From positions 4,154,001 through 4,218,000 of the forward strand of contig NZ_JAPEOZ010000001.1 in the NCBI RefSeq assembly GCF_026340655.1: a stretch of 64,000 nt of DNA. The letters run 5' to 3'. The DNA comes from Streptomyces sp. NBC_01275. GTDB lineage: Bacteria > Actinomycetota > Actinomycetes > Streptomycetales > Streptomycetaceae. The notes beneath the pieces were generated by a model. That model saw only the letters and a program-made list of their open reading frames with translations. It searched no databases and had not been told where the DNA came from. The position numbers were made by a program, and so were the translations under genes. Shown one piece after another: positions 32,727 to 40,269 of the stretch. How positions within the stretch are numbered: the stretch's first letter is position 1; every line of letters starts with the position of its first letter.

Positions 32727-33607
32727 GCGGCCCGCAAGCGGTCCCGGACGTGACCGAATACGGCACCGGTCTGCTGCACACCGCCGTCCGCGCCCTGCCC
32801 GACGGCCATCAATGGACCAGGACCGTCGGCCCGTTGGCCCCCGCCGCCTTCCAGCCCGTCACCGGCCTCGGGGATCGTCTGACGGCGGTCGGCCGGGACG
32901 GCGCCGCGCGTCTGGCGGTGGGCCGCGCCGAGGGCCGGGGCCGCGTCTACACGGTCCCGGGCGGGGAGTCGGTCGCCAATCGGCTGCTGTCCCAAGGCCC
33001 GCTGCCGCAGCTGCGGGAGCCGATGCGCGGGCTCGGACTCGCGCTGCACCGGCTGCACGCCGAGGGTCCGCCGCCCCCGACGGAGCGGCTCGGCCCACCC
33101 CGGGGTCTGGTCCGGCTCGACACGTGGCTGGCGGGCCGGGCGCCGGTCGCCCGCGCCGCGTACGTCGGCGACCAGCTGCGCCACCGTCTGGGGCCCGAGC
33201 GCTGGTCCCGTGTCACCGCCTGGTGCCGTGAGGTCGCCGAGGACGCCGACGTGACGCTGGCGCACGGTGCGCCGGGACTCGGCTCGCTGGTCGCCGGGGG
33301 CGACGGCGGTCCGGCCGCTCTGCTGACGGGCGAGGACCTCGCCGTGGCTCCCTGGTACTTCGACCTGGGCTGGGTCCTCGGCGAACTGGTCGAGCTGAAA
33401 TGGCAGTTGGGCGGCGACCAGCAGGGCTGGCAGCTGCTCCTGGAGGCGCTCTTCGAGGGATACGGCAGGGACGTCGGCGCGCAGTGGAACCGCCTGGCGG
33501 CACTGCGCATCCTGCTGCACGTCCACGACATCGCCGCGTACGTCGGCTGGCACACGGCCGGGTTCGACCACTACGCGACGTTCCTGACGTTCCTCGTCGA
33601 TCTGTGA
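32723..33607 (+). CDS. Degenerate phosphotransferase-fold protein (candidate LxmX-like subunit)
   Basis: 294 residues. The layout follows an APH-type kinase C-lobe: MRGLGLALHRLHAEGPPPP, then LAHGAPGLGSLV where an active enzyme would have HGDxxxxN, then LTGEDLAVAPWYFDLGWVLG where DWE would be expected. Both catalytic acids are missing, so it looks like a pseudokinase. In class V pathways a third protein of unclear chemistry is needed with kinase and lyase; this gene is my candidate. GTG start in a GTGA overlap. Confidence 0.7.
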   Translation: MSGPQAVPDVTEYGTGLLHTAVRALPDGHQWTRTVGPLAPAAFQPVTGLGDRLTAVGRDGAARLAVGRAEGRGRVYTVPGGESVANRLLSQGPLPQLREPMRGLGLALHRLHAEGPPPPTERLGPPRGLVRLDTWLAGRAPVARAAYVGDQLRHRLGPERWSRVTAWCREVAEDADVTLAHGAPGLGSLVAGGDGGPAALLTGEDLAVAPWYFDLGWVLGELVELKWQLGGDQQGWQLLLEALFEGYGRDVGAQWNRLAALRILLHVHDIAAYVGWHTAGFDHYATFLTFLVDL

Positions 33608-33736
33608 CCGCGCCGTCCTGTGACCGCGCCGATCTGTGACCCCGCGGCCATGTGACCGCGCCGATCTCCGCCCCGTCCTCGCCGATCTCCGCCCCCGTCG
33701 CCCCGACTCCGTGACCAGCAACAGGAGACGCACGTC
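33607..33736. repeat. Short tandem repeats in gap before protease gene
   Basis: The 129-nt gap holds three loose copies of a 16-nt unit around TGTGACCGCGCCGATCT, then GCCGATCTCCGCCCC repeats. It is the only sizeable gap in the downstream half of the cluster. No stem-loop is clear. Confidence 0.55.
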
Positions 33737-36448
33737 ATGAGCACCCACCGTCCACAGCGGCGGCTGCACAGGTTCACCCTGCCGAACGGGCTGCGGGTGG
33801 TGCTCGACTGCCGGTTCCCCCAGCCGCGGGCAGCGGTCGCCGTGCACTACGGCACCGGGTTCCGGTCCGAGCCGCCGGGCCGCGAGGGGTTCGCGCACCT
33901 CTTCGAGCACCTGATGTTCCGCGGCAGCGCGAGCCTTCCCGACGGGCGTTTCTACGACCATGTGCACCGCTTCGGCGGCCGGGCGAACGGAACCACGCAC
34001 CAGGACTACACCGACTACTACCAGGTGGCGCCGGCCCAGGCTCTGGAGCGGGCCCTGTTCGCCGAGGCGGACCGGATGCGGGCCCCGCTGTTCACCGAGA
34101 CCGCGCTGGCCGAGCAACTGCGCGGTGTGGAGCGGGAGATCCATCAGGCGGTGCACGGCAGACCGTACGGCGGCTTTCCCTGGCCCCTGTTGCCCGGGGC
34201 GCTCTTCGAGACCTTCGCCAACGCGCACGACGGCTACGGCGAGGCCGACCGGCTGCGCACCACGACGGTGGCGGACTGCGCGGAGTTCTTCACGGCTCAC
34301 TACGCGCCCGGCAACGCCGTGCTGACCGTCGTGGGCGCGGCCGACCCCGAGGGCGTCCGCGCCCTGGTGGAGCGGCACTTCGGGGGGATACCGGCCCGCC
34401 CGGTCACCCCGGCCCCCGCCCTGCGCGAACCCCTCCCTGGCGAGGAGCGGTGGGTGGAGTGCGTCGAGCCGGGGATCACGGCGACCGCGCTGGCGACCGG
34501 GCACCGGCTGCCCGACCCGCAGGCGGACCTGCAGGGCTATCTGGCGCACGCCGTGCTGGCCAGGCTCACCGGCGAGCAGGGACCGCCGGGAGCCGGCCTG
34601 CCCGCGGTCAGCACGAGCTGCGGCTTCTTCGGACCGCTGGACGCGCGGGACCCCGACGCGCTGGTGGTCACCGCGCTGCTGCCGCCGGACGCCGACCCGA
34701 GGGAAGCGGTGGCGGCGGTCTCCCGGCGGTGGACCGCCTGGGCGGACCGCCCGCCGACGGAGGCCGTCCGGCGGACGGTACGGCTGATGCAGGGGGAGCA
34801 CCACCGGCGGCACGGGGACCTGGAGAACCGGTGCCGCGCCCTGGGCCGACTGGAGATCCTCTTCGGCGAGGCCGGCCTCCTCGACCGGATCCCGGACCAT
34901 CTCGAGGCCGTGGGCCCCGGCGAAGTCGCCGCGGCGGCACGCCGGTTGGCCGACCTCCCGGCGACGGTCCTGGTGATGCGTCCGGGCGCCGCCCGCACAC
35001 GCCCGCGCCCGCCGTCCCCGGCCGCCCCCCGCGCCGAAGCCCCGGCCGACGCACGGGCAACGGCGCGCGGCGGCGAACTCGCCGCCGGGACGCGGGCCTC
35101 GGCCCGTCCGCTTCCGCCGTACGGATCCCCCTCCGCCGCCGACCCGGCCCCGCTGCACGAGACGACCCTGCACGAGACGACCCTGCACGAGACGACCCTG
35201 TGCAACGGGCTGCGCGTGGTCGCGGTCGCCGACCGCCGGGTTCCGTCCGTGGAGGCGCGGCTGCGGCTGCCGCTGGGGCCGTTCGGATGGCGGGAGCCCG
35301 TCGAGGCCGAGGCCCTGCTGCGCCGGCGGCTGGCGCAGACGCGTGCGGCGGAACGTGCGGCGGACCTGGGCGGCGGCATAGGGGCGTCCGTGGACGGGCA
35401 GTGGCTGGACGTCACGGGGTACGTGCCGCCGAAGGAGCTGCCGGCCTGGCTGGGCCTGCTGGACGAACTCGCCTCCGCCGACGGGACGTTCGCCGTACCA
35501 CCGGCCGGCCTCCGGTCCGTGCGCCCGACGGCGCAGCGCCTCATGGACGACGCCGTACGCCGGCACTGGTCGGCGCCGGACGCCCCGGACCGTTCGCCTT
35601 CCGATGCCCGGCTGCCGATGGGGGACCCTTGGGGCGGCGCACTCGTCCTGCTCGGAGACGTCGACCCGGAGTGCGCGGCCGCGGCGGCGGAGAAGGCGCT
35701 GTCCGCCTGGCCGTCCGCCGGCCCGCGCCCAGTGGGCCCCGACCGTCGGTCGACCGCGGGGGGACGCCTGCTGGTGCTGCGCTCCCCGGCGGAGCCCGAG
35801 CTGCATCTGACGCTCTGCGCACCGGAGCCGAACGCGTCGGACGCGTCGAACGCGTCAGGCGACTCGGCCGAGACGACCGGGGCGACCGGGGCGACCGGGG
35901 CGACCGGGGCGACCGAGACGACGGAGACGACGGAGGCGGCCCGCTACCTGGCCACAGCGGTGTTCGGCGGATACTTCGGCTCCCGGCTGGCCGCCCGCCT
36001 GCGCGAGGTGACCGGCGCGGGGTACGAGGTGTACTGCGGACGGGACGTCGTGCTGGACGTCCCCCGGGTGTTCGTACGAGCGCGGGTGGCGCCGCATCTG
36101 GCCGAGGCGACGCTCGCCGGGATCCGTGCGGAGCTGCGGCGGGCGGGCGAGGAGCCGTTCGCCGGTGCGGAGGTCGAGGCCGCCCGTGCGTTCTGCGCCG
36201 CGCAGGCGCTCGGCGCCTTCGACTCCCCGGCGACCCAGGCCGACCTGCTGCGCCAGCTGACCGCCGCGGGCCGGGACCCCCGCCGGCTGCCGTGTCTCCC
36301 GCGGCTGCTGCGCGAGGTCTCCGCCCACGAGGTGGCCCGCGCCGGCCGGGAGCTGTTCGCCGCCGTCTCGATGGACACCGTGCTGCTCGGCGACGTCGAC
36401 CCGGACCGGGCGGCCGAACTCGCCGCGGCCTCGGCCCGGCCCGAGTGA
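33737..36448 (+). CDS. M16-family zinc metalloprotease, putative leader peptidase (LxmP-type)
   Basis: 903 residues, a duplicated M16 (insulinase/processing-peptidase) protein. The N-terminal half has the inverted zinc motif H54-L-F-E57-H58 (FAHLFEHLMFRG) and a downstream VEREIHQAVHG carrying the third ligand. The C-terminal half (from NGLRVVAVADRRVPSVEARL near residue 490) lacks the motif, as usual for the second M16 domain. Two linkers are expanded by short repeats (HETTL x3; GAT x4 then ETTE). As the only peptidase in the cluster it is the likely remover of the leaders. CAGGAGAC before ATG 33737. Confidence 0.87.
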   Translation: MSTHRPQRRLHRFTLPNGLRVVLDCRFPQPRAAVAVHYGTGFRSEPPGREGFAHLFEHLMFRGSASLPDGRFYDHVHRFGGRANGTTHQDYTDYYQVAPAQALERALFAEADRMRAPLFTETALAEQLRGVEREIHQAVHGRPYGGFPWPLLPGALFETFANAHDGYGEADRLRTTTVADCAEFFTAHYAPGNAVLTVVGAADPEGVRALVERHFGGIPARPVTPAPALREPLPGEERWVECVEPGITATALATGHRLPDPQADLQGYLAHAVLARLTGEQGPPGAGLPAVSTSCGFFGPLDARDPDALVVTALLPPDADPREAVAAVSRRWTAWADRPPTEAVRRTVRLMQGEHHRRHGDLENRCRALGRLEILFGEAGLLDRIPDHLEAVGPGEVAAAARRLADLPATVLVMRPGAARTRPRPPSPAAPRAEAPADARATARGGELAAGTRASARPLPPYGSPSAADPAPLHETTLHETTLHETTLCNGLRVVAVADRRVPSVEARLRLPLGPFGWREPVEAEALLRRRLAQTRAAERAADLGGGIGASVDGQWLDVTGYVPPKELPAWLGLLDELASADGTFAVPPAGLRSVRPTAQRLMDDAVRRHWSAPDAPDRSPSDARLPMGDPWGGALVLLGDVDPECAAAAAEKALSAWPSAGPRPVGPDRRSTAGGRLLVLRSPAEPELHLTLCAPEPNASDASNASGDSAETTGATGATGATGATETTETTEAARYLATAVFGGYFGSRLAARLREVTGAGYEVYCGRDVVLDVPRVFVRARVAPHLAEATLAGIRAELRRAGEEPFAGAEVEAARAFCAAQALGAFDSPATQADLLRQLTAAGRDPRRLPCLPRLLREVSAHEVARAGRELFAAVSMDTVLLGDVDPDRAAELAAASARPE

Positions 36449-36602
36449 CGCCCCCTTGAGACCGGTCGGGACCGGTCGGGACCGGCGTACCGCCGAGGAG
36501 TACGCCGGAACCGCACAGGCCGTTGCAGACCTGCGCGGGCCGACACGGACACGTACAGACCAGCGCAGCCCCGCACCGGCCGGTACCGGCCTGTACCGGC
36601 CT
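36449..36602. repeat. Intergenic with GACCGGTCGG and TACCGGCC repeats
   Basis: Convergent gap between the protease and the wHTH gene. Begins with three copies of ACCGGTCGGG-like units (36461-36485) and ends with three TACCGGCCT-like units (36583-36605). The self-complementary cores can form small hairpins and may act as a two-way terminator. Confidence 0.5.
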
Positions 36603-36908
36603 CTACGGTCCCGCGGGGTCGGCCAGCGCGGCGATGCGGCGCAGCTCCGCCAGGTGTCCGGCCAGGGCCTCGCGGCCGGCGTCGGTGAGGGCGAGCCAGG
36701 TATGGGTACGGGAGTTCATGGGCGCCTTCTTGACGGTCGCGTAGCCGGCGGTCTGGAGCACCTTCACCTGTTTACTCAGGACGGAGTCGCTCACCCCGAG
36801 TGCGTCGCGGACCACGGAGAACTCCATCGACTCGACCGCCGCGAGCATGGCGCAGATCTGCAGCCGGTGCGCCGGATGGATCACCTCGTCGAGGCGGGCG
36901 GCGGTCAT
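36603..36908 (-). CDS. Winged-helix transcriptional regulator
   Basis: 101 residues of the compact wHTH type used by membrane-protein operons (HTH_34-like): LQICAMLAAVESMEFSVVRD, recognition region VSDSVLSKQVKVLQTAGYAT, wing KKAPMNSRTHTWLALTDAGR. It follows the membrane protein gene with an ATGA overlap. It probably binds the large palindrome at 37369-37404 and autoregulates the pair. Confidence 0.87.
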   Translation of the reverse strand: MTAARLDEVIHPAHRLQICAMLAAVESMEFSVVRDALGVSDSVLSKQVKVLQTAGYATVKKAPMNSRTHTWLALTDAGREALAGHLAELRRIAALADPAGP

Positions 36909-37372
36909 GTCCGGCGCAGGAGGTCGTGGCGCAGCGCCGCGTCGTTGCGCCTGCTGACGTAGACGGTGAGGGCCAGTGCCAGGACGCCGGCCGCCGACAT
37001 GGCGCCCGGCAGGTCCGCGGCCAGCTTCAGGGTCAGGCCGAGTCCGCCGAGGACGATGAGGACGATCAGGTACAGGCCGTTGAGCTGACGGGTGCTCGGG
37101 ACGGTCAGGGAGCGGTTGACGGACACTCCCCGGGAGCGGGCGACGCTCACGGTGAGGGCGGCCGGGAGGACGATCCCGCCGACGATGACGCCCGAGGGCA
37201 CCAGGCTTCCGCCGACGTCGATCGAGGCGAAGACGAGGCCCACGCCGAGGCCGAGTCCTGTGTGGTACCACCACGGGGCGGCGGCTCGGTCCGCGAGGGC
37301 GGCACGCGCCGCGTTCGCGCTGTCGAGGGCCGCGCGAGCCTGGGCGGGGTCTTCGGGAACGCTGTTTTCCAT
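36905..37372 (-). CDS. Small integral membrane protein
   Basis: 155 residues with four hydrophobic segments (LGLGVGLVFASIDVGGSLV; GVIVGGIVLPAALTVSVA; LYLIVLIVLGGLGLTLKLA; AAGVLALALTVYVS) after a 35-residue cytoplasmic start. Function unknown; it commonly pairs with the wHTH regulator encoded behind it. Its ATG lies within the right arm of a large palindrome and has no Shine-Dalgarno sequence, pointing to leaderless translation. Confidence 0.82.
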   Translation of the reverse strand: MENSVPEDPAQARAALDSANAARAALADRAAAPWWYHTGLGLGVGLVFASIDVGGSLVPSGVIVGGIVLPAALTVSVARSRGVSVNRSLTVPSTRQLNGLYLIVLIVLGGLGLTLKLAADLPGAMSAAGVLALALTVYVSRRNDAALRHDLLRRT

Positions 37373-37407
37373 GTTGGAAAGTCTAGCTCGACTTTCCAAC
37401 ATGGCAA
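37369..37407 (-). promoter_or_regulatory. 36-bp palindrome over a leaderless promoter
   Basis: CCATGTTGGAAAGTC (37369-37383), spacer TAGCTC, GACTTTCCAACATGG (37390-37404): 15-bp perfect arms, 17 of 18 pairs overall. On the minus strand it contains TTGCCA (-35, complement of 37402-37407) and TAGACT (-10, complement of 37380-37385) with 16-bp spacing, and the ATG begins 7 nt after the -10. A dimer bound here would block both promoter and start codon. Confidence 0.8.
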
Positions 37408-37469
37408 GTCCCCGTCGGGACCTGGAGCGCGCGCCGGGAACGACGGCCCTCGAGCGGACGCGGGTCGGC

Positions 37470-38456
37470 TCAGATCCAGCCCCGTTCACGGGCGAGGAAG
37501 ACGGCGTGGGGGCGGCTCGCCGCATCCAGGCTGTTCAGGATGCTGGCCACGTAACGGCGGTAGGTGCGCACCGAGACGCCCAGATCCCGGGCCCCGATCT
37601 CGTCGTTCGTGCCACGGCACATGGCCTCCAGGACCCGCTGCTCCACCTCGGGCAGCCGGTCCTCGGCGCTCTCCCCGCAGAAGGACGTCAACTCCGTCGC
37701 TCCGGCCCAGATCTTCTCGAAGAGCGCCACGATGTTGGCGACCAGCCCCGCCTCCTGCGACACCAGCGCGCCGCGCGAACCGTCGGCCGGGTCCACCGGC
37801 GTCAGCGCCGTGTTGCGGTCGTAGACGAGGATGCGCGCCGCGATCTCGTCCACCACGCGTATCTCCGCGCCCAGTGAGGTCAGTTCACGCAGGTAGCCGA
37901 GCGTGACCGGATCCCCGAGCGCCTTGCTCACGACGACGTTCCGGATGCGAACGCCCCGCCTGATGCATCGCAGGTCCAGTGGTCTGGCGTGCTGGATGTT
38001 CTCGTGGGTCAGCGCGGTGTACGGCTCGGCGGACAGGATCTCCTCGCGGGCGAAGAAGGCGAGGGCGTCGATCCTGCTGCGGATCGTGTCGAGGTTCTCG
38101 ATCTTCTCCACCACGGGCGCCTCGGTCGGCGCGAGCTCCTGTTCGGCGCGGAGCGACGCGACCAGGTGCCGCGCCTGCGTGACCGCCCGCATCTCCTCGT
38201 GCAGCTGCTTCAGCCGCATGTCGGTCAGGCTGTCCACGACCAGTTCGGGCGTCGCGGGCAGATACCCGCCCTCCGCTCCCTCCACCACGACGGCCAGCGA
38301 GAGGAGCCTCTCTAACGCTCGCTCGATCCGCTGGAGCGGAGCGTCCAGCAGCAGATGCACGTCGCCCGCCGTGGCGCCCGGGTTTCTCAAGAAGTGGCGG
38401 TAGAGCCGTTCTTCCAGCTCTGAAAGCCCAAGTACGGACACTGCGCCAGCAGTCAT
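37470..38456 (-). CDS. TrmB/LuxR-type transcriptional regulator
   Basis: 328 residues. The N-terminal winged helix (LSELEERLYRHFLRNPGATA) is followed by a helical linker and an effector-like middle domain (IRNVVVSKALGDPVTLGYLR), then a C-terminal LuxR-type HTH (IGARDLGVSVRTYRRYVASI). This two-HTH layout is common in Streptomyces regulators next to biosynthetic clusters, so it may control the lanthipeptide genes, though it could equally be unrelated. Confidence 0.83.
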   Translation of the reverse strand: MTAGAVSVLGLSELEERLYRHFLRNPGATAGDVHLLLDAPLQRIERALERLLSLAVVVEGAEGGYLPATPELVVDSLTDMRLKQLHEEMRAVTQARHLVASLRAEQELAPTEAPVVEKIENLDTIRSRIDALAFFAREEILSAEPYTALTHENIQHARPLDLRCIRRGVRIRNVVVSKALGDPVTLGYLRELTSLGAEIRVVDEIAARILVYDRNTALTPVDPADGSRGALVSQEAGLVANIVALFEKIWAGATELTSFCGESAEDRLPEVEQRVLEAMCRGTNDEIGARDLGVSVRTYRRYVASILNSLDAASRPHAVFLARERGWI

Positions 38457-38597
38457 TCAGCACCCCCGTGCCTTACTCCTCGGCGGTCCTGCACCCTTGG
38501 TCAGAGGGCGGTGACCGCCACGATGGACGTAACGATCATATGAAATTATTCGCACAACGTAAAGGAAATGCAAAGCTCCGGAAGGGAACGAGACGGG

Positions 38598-40253
38598 TCA
38601 CAGCAGGTCGGTCCAGGTGTTCCAGCCGGTGGTGGCCTTTGCCGCGCGGGACTTGAAGCCGCCGGTGCCGGTGCCGGCGTAGAAGTACAGGGCGCCGGCG
38701 GAGGTGGTGGCCATGAGGTCGGCCTTGCCGTCGCCGTTCGCGTCGCCGGGGGAGAACAGCTTCTTGTACTGCTGCCAGCCGCTGCCGACCTTCACCCGGG
38801 CCCCGAACGGGGCGGACGCGCTGCCCGTGCCCGGGTAGCGCCACAGGACGCCCGAGGTGTCCCGGGCCAGCAGGTCGGGGCGGCCGTCGCCGGTGTAGTC
38901 GCCCGCGCCGACGACGGCGTCGTAGCGCTGCCAGCCGGTGCTGATCTTGACGCGGGAGCCGACGGAGGTGCCGGAGTTGTCGCCCGGGTAGAGATAGAGC
39001 GTGCCGTCGGCGGCCACCGCCAGCAGGTCGCCCTTGCCGTCGCCGGTCACGTCACCGGGGCCGACGATCCGGTTGTAGGCGGTGGAGCCGGTGGCGAGCT
39101 TGGGGTCCGAGAGGGCGTAGTACGCCGGGTTGGTCAACTGGCCGGTGCCGACGGACTGGACGACGAGGTCGGCGAGGCCGTTCTGGCGGAGCGAGGAGGC
39201 GTAGGCGAGGCGGGTGGTGGCGGACGGCCAGGCCCCGCCGACCAGCAGCTTTCCGGTCAGCGTGCCGGTGCCGGTGACCTCGTAGCTGTAGACGCTTCCG
39301 GCCGACGTACGGGCCATGGTCCCGAACTTGCCGAAGTGCGGGTTGTTGCCGGCGCCCGCGAACTGCGTGACCTTGCCCCAGCCCTTGCTGCGGGCGGACC
39401 GGGTGCCGAAGGCTCCCTTGCCGTTGCCCGGGTAGAACCACAGGTTGCCGGAGAAGTCCCTGGCCAGCAGGTCGGTCTTGCCGTTGCCGTCCCAGTCGCC
39501 GCCGCCGATGATCTGGTTGTACGACGCCCAGTCGGTCTTCGTGTCCTTGACCGGGGCGTTGAAGGCGCCGCCCTTCTTGCCCAGGTAGCGGTAGAGGGCG
39601 CCGGCGGGGGTGCGGGCCAGCAGGTCGCCGACGCCGTCGCCGTTGAGGTCGCCGGCGCCGATCAGCTCGTCGTACTGCTGCCAGCCGGTGCCGACCTGCA
39701 CCCGGCTGCCGAAGGCGCCGGTGCCCTGGCCCGGGTAGTAGTAGAGCGTGCCGGCCGGGGTGCGGGCCAGCAGGTCGGCCTTGCCGTCGCCGTTCATGTC
39801 CCCGGGGGCGGCGACCTTGTTGTAGATCTGCCAGCCGGACGCCACGGTGCGGTACGAACCCAGGCCGCCGGGCGTGCGCGCGTAGATACCGGTATGGAAG
39901 TACAGCACGCCGCTAGCACTGAGCGTCAGCACGTCCTGGACGCCGTCCGAGTCGAGGTCGCCCGGGGTGAGCACGTCCTTGACCTTGGCGACGTCCGTGT
40001 CGAGGGCCATGGTCTCGGCCGAGCCGGTGTTGACGTACAACTGGCCCGCGACATTGCGGTAGACCAGGTCGGACGTGCCGTCCCCGTCGAAGTCGCCGCG
40101 CGCGGGGGCGGTCGCGTCCGCGTCGGAGGGCAGCAGCACGAAGACGCCCGCCGAGGCCACCGCCACCGCGCAGGCCAGCACGGACGCCTTCATGGCATAG
40201 GGGCGCCGATGTCCGCTGTTCCCGTCGCGCCGCCGGAGTCGAGTGGTGAACAC
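38598..40253 (-). CDS. Secreted FG-GAP/VCBS repeat beta-propeller protein
   Basis: 551 residues. After a signal sequence (MKASVLACAVAVASAGVFVL inside the first 45 residues) it has eight or nine blades, each with a Ca2+-binding DxDGDGxxDL loop: FDGDGTSDL, LDSDGVQDV, MNGDGKADL, LNGDGVGDL, WDGNGKTDL, VTGDGKGDL, YTGDGRPDL, ANGDGKADL. It probably binds carbohydrate or protein outside the cell. It starts 16 nt after the PhoD stop, so the two likely form an operon. GTG 40253 has GGGAG upstream. Confidence 0.87.
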   Translation of the reverse strand: MFTTRLRRRDGNSGHRRPYAMKASVLACAVAVASAGVFVLLPSDADATAPARGDFDGDGTSDLVYRNVAGQLYVNTGSAETMALDTDVAKVKDVLTPGDLDSDGVQDVLTLSASGVLYFHTGIYARTPGGLGSYRTVASGWQIYNKVAAPGDMNGDGKADLLARTPAGTLYYYPGQGTGAFGSRVQVGTGWQQYDELIGAGDLNGDGVGDLLARTPAGALYRYLGKKGGAFNAPVKDTKTDWASYNQIIGGGDWDGNGKTDLLARDFSGNLWFYPGNGKGAFGTRSARSKGWGKVTQFAGAGNNPHFGKFGTMARTSAGSVYSYEVTGTGTLTGKLLVGGAWPSATTRLAYASSLRQNGLADLVVQSVGTGQLTNPAYYALSDPKLATGSTAYNRIVGPGDVTGDGKGDLLAVAADGTLYLYPGDNSGTSVGSRVKISTGWQRYDAVVGAGDYTGDGRPDLLARDTSGVLWRYPGTGSASAPFGARVKVGSGWQQYKKLFSPGDANGDGKADLMATTSAGALYFYAGTGTGGFKSRAAKATTGWNTWTDLL

Positions 40254-40269
40254 GTTCTCTCCCGGGAGG

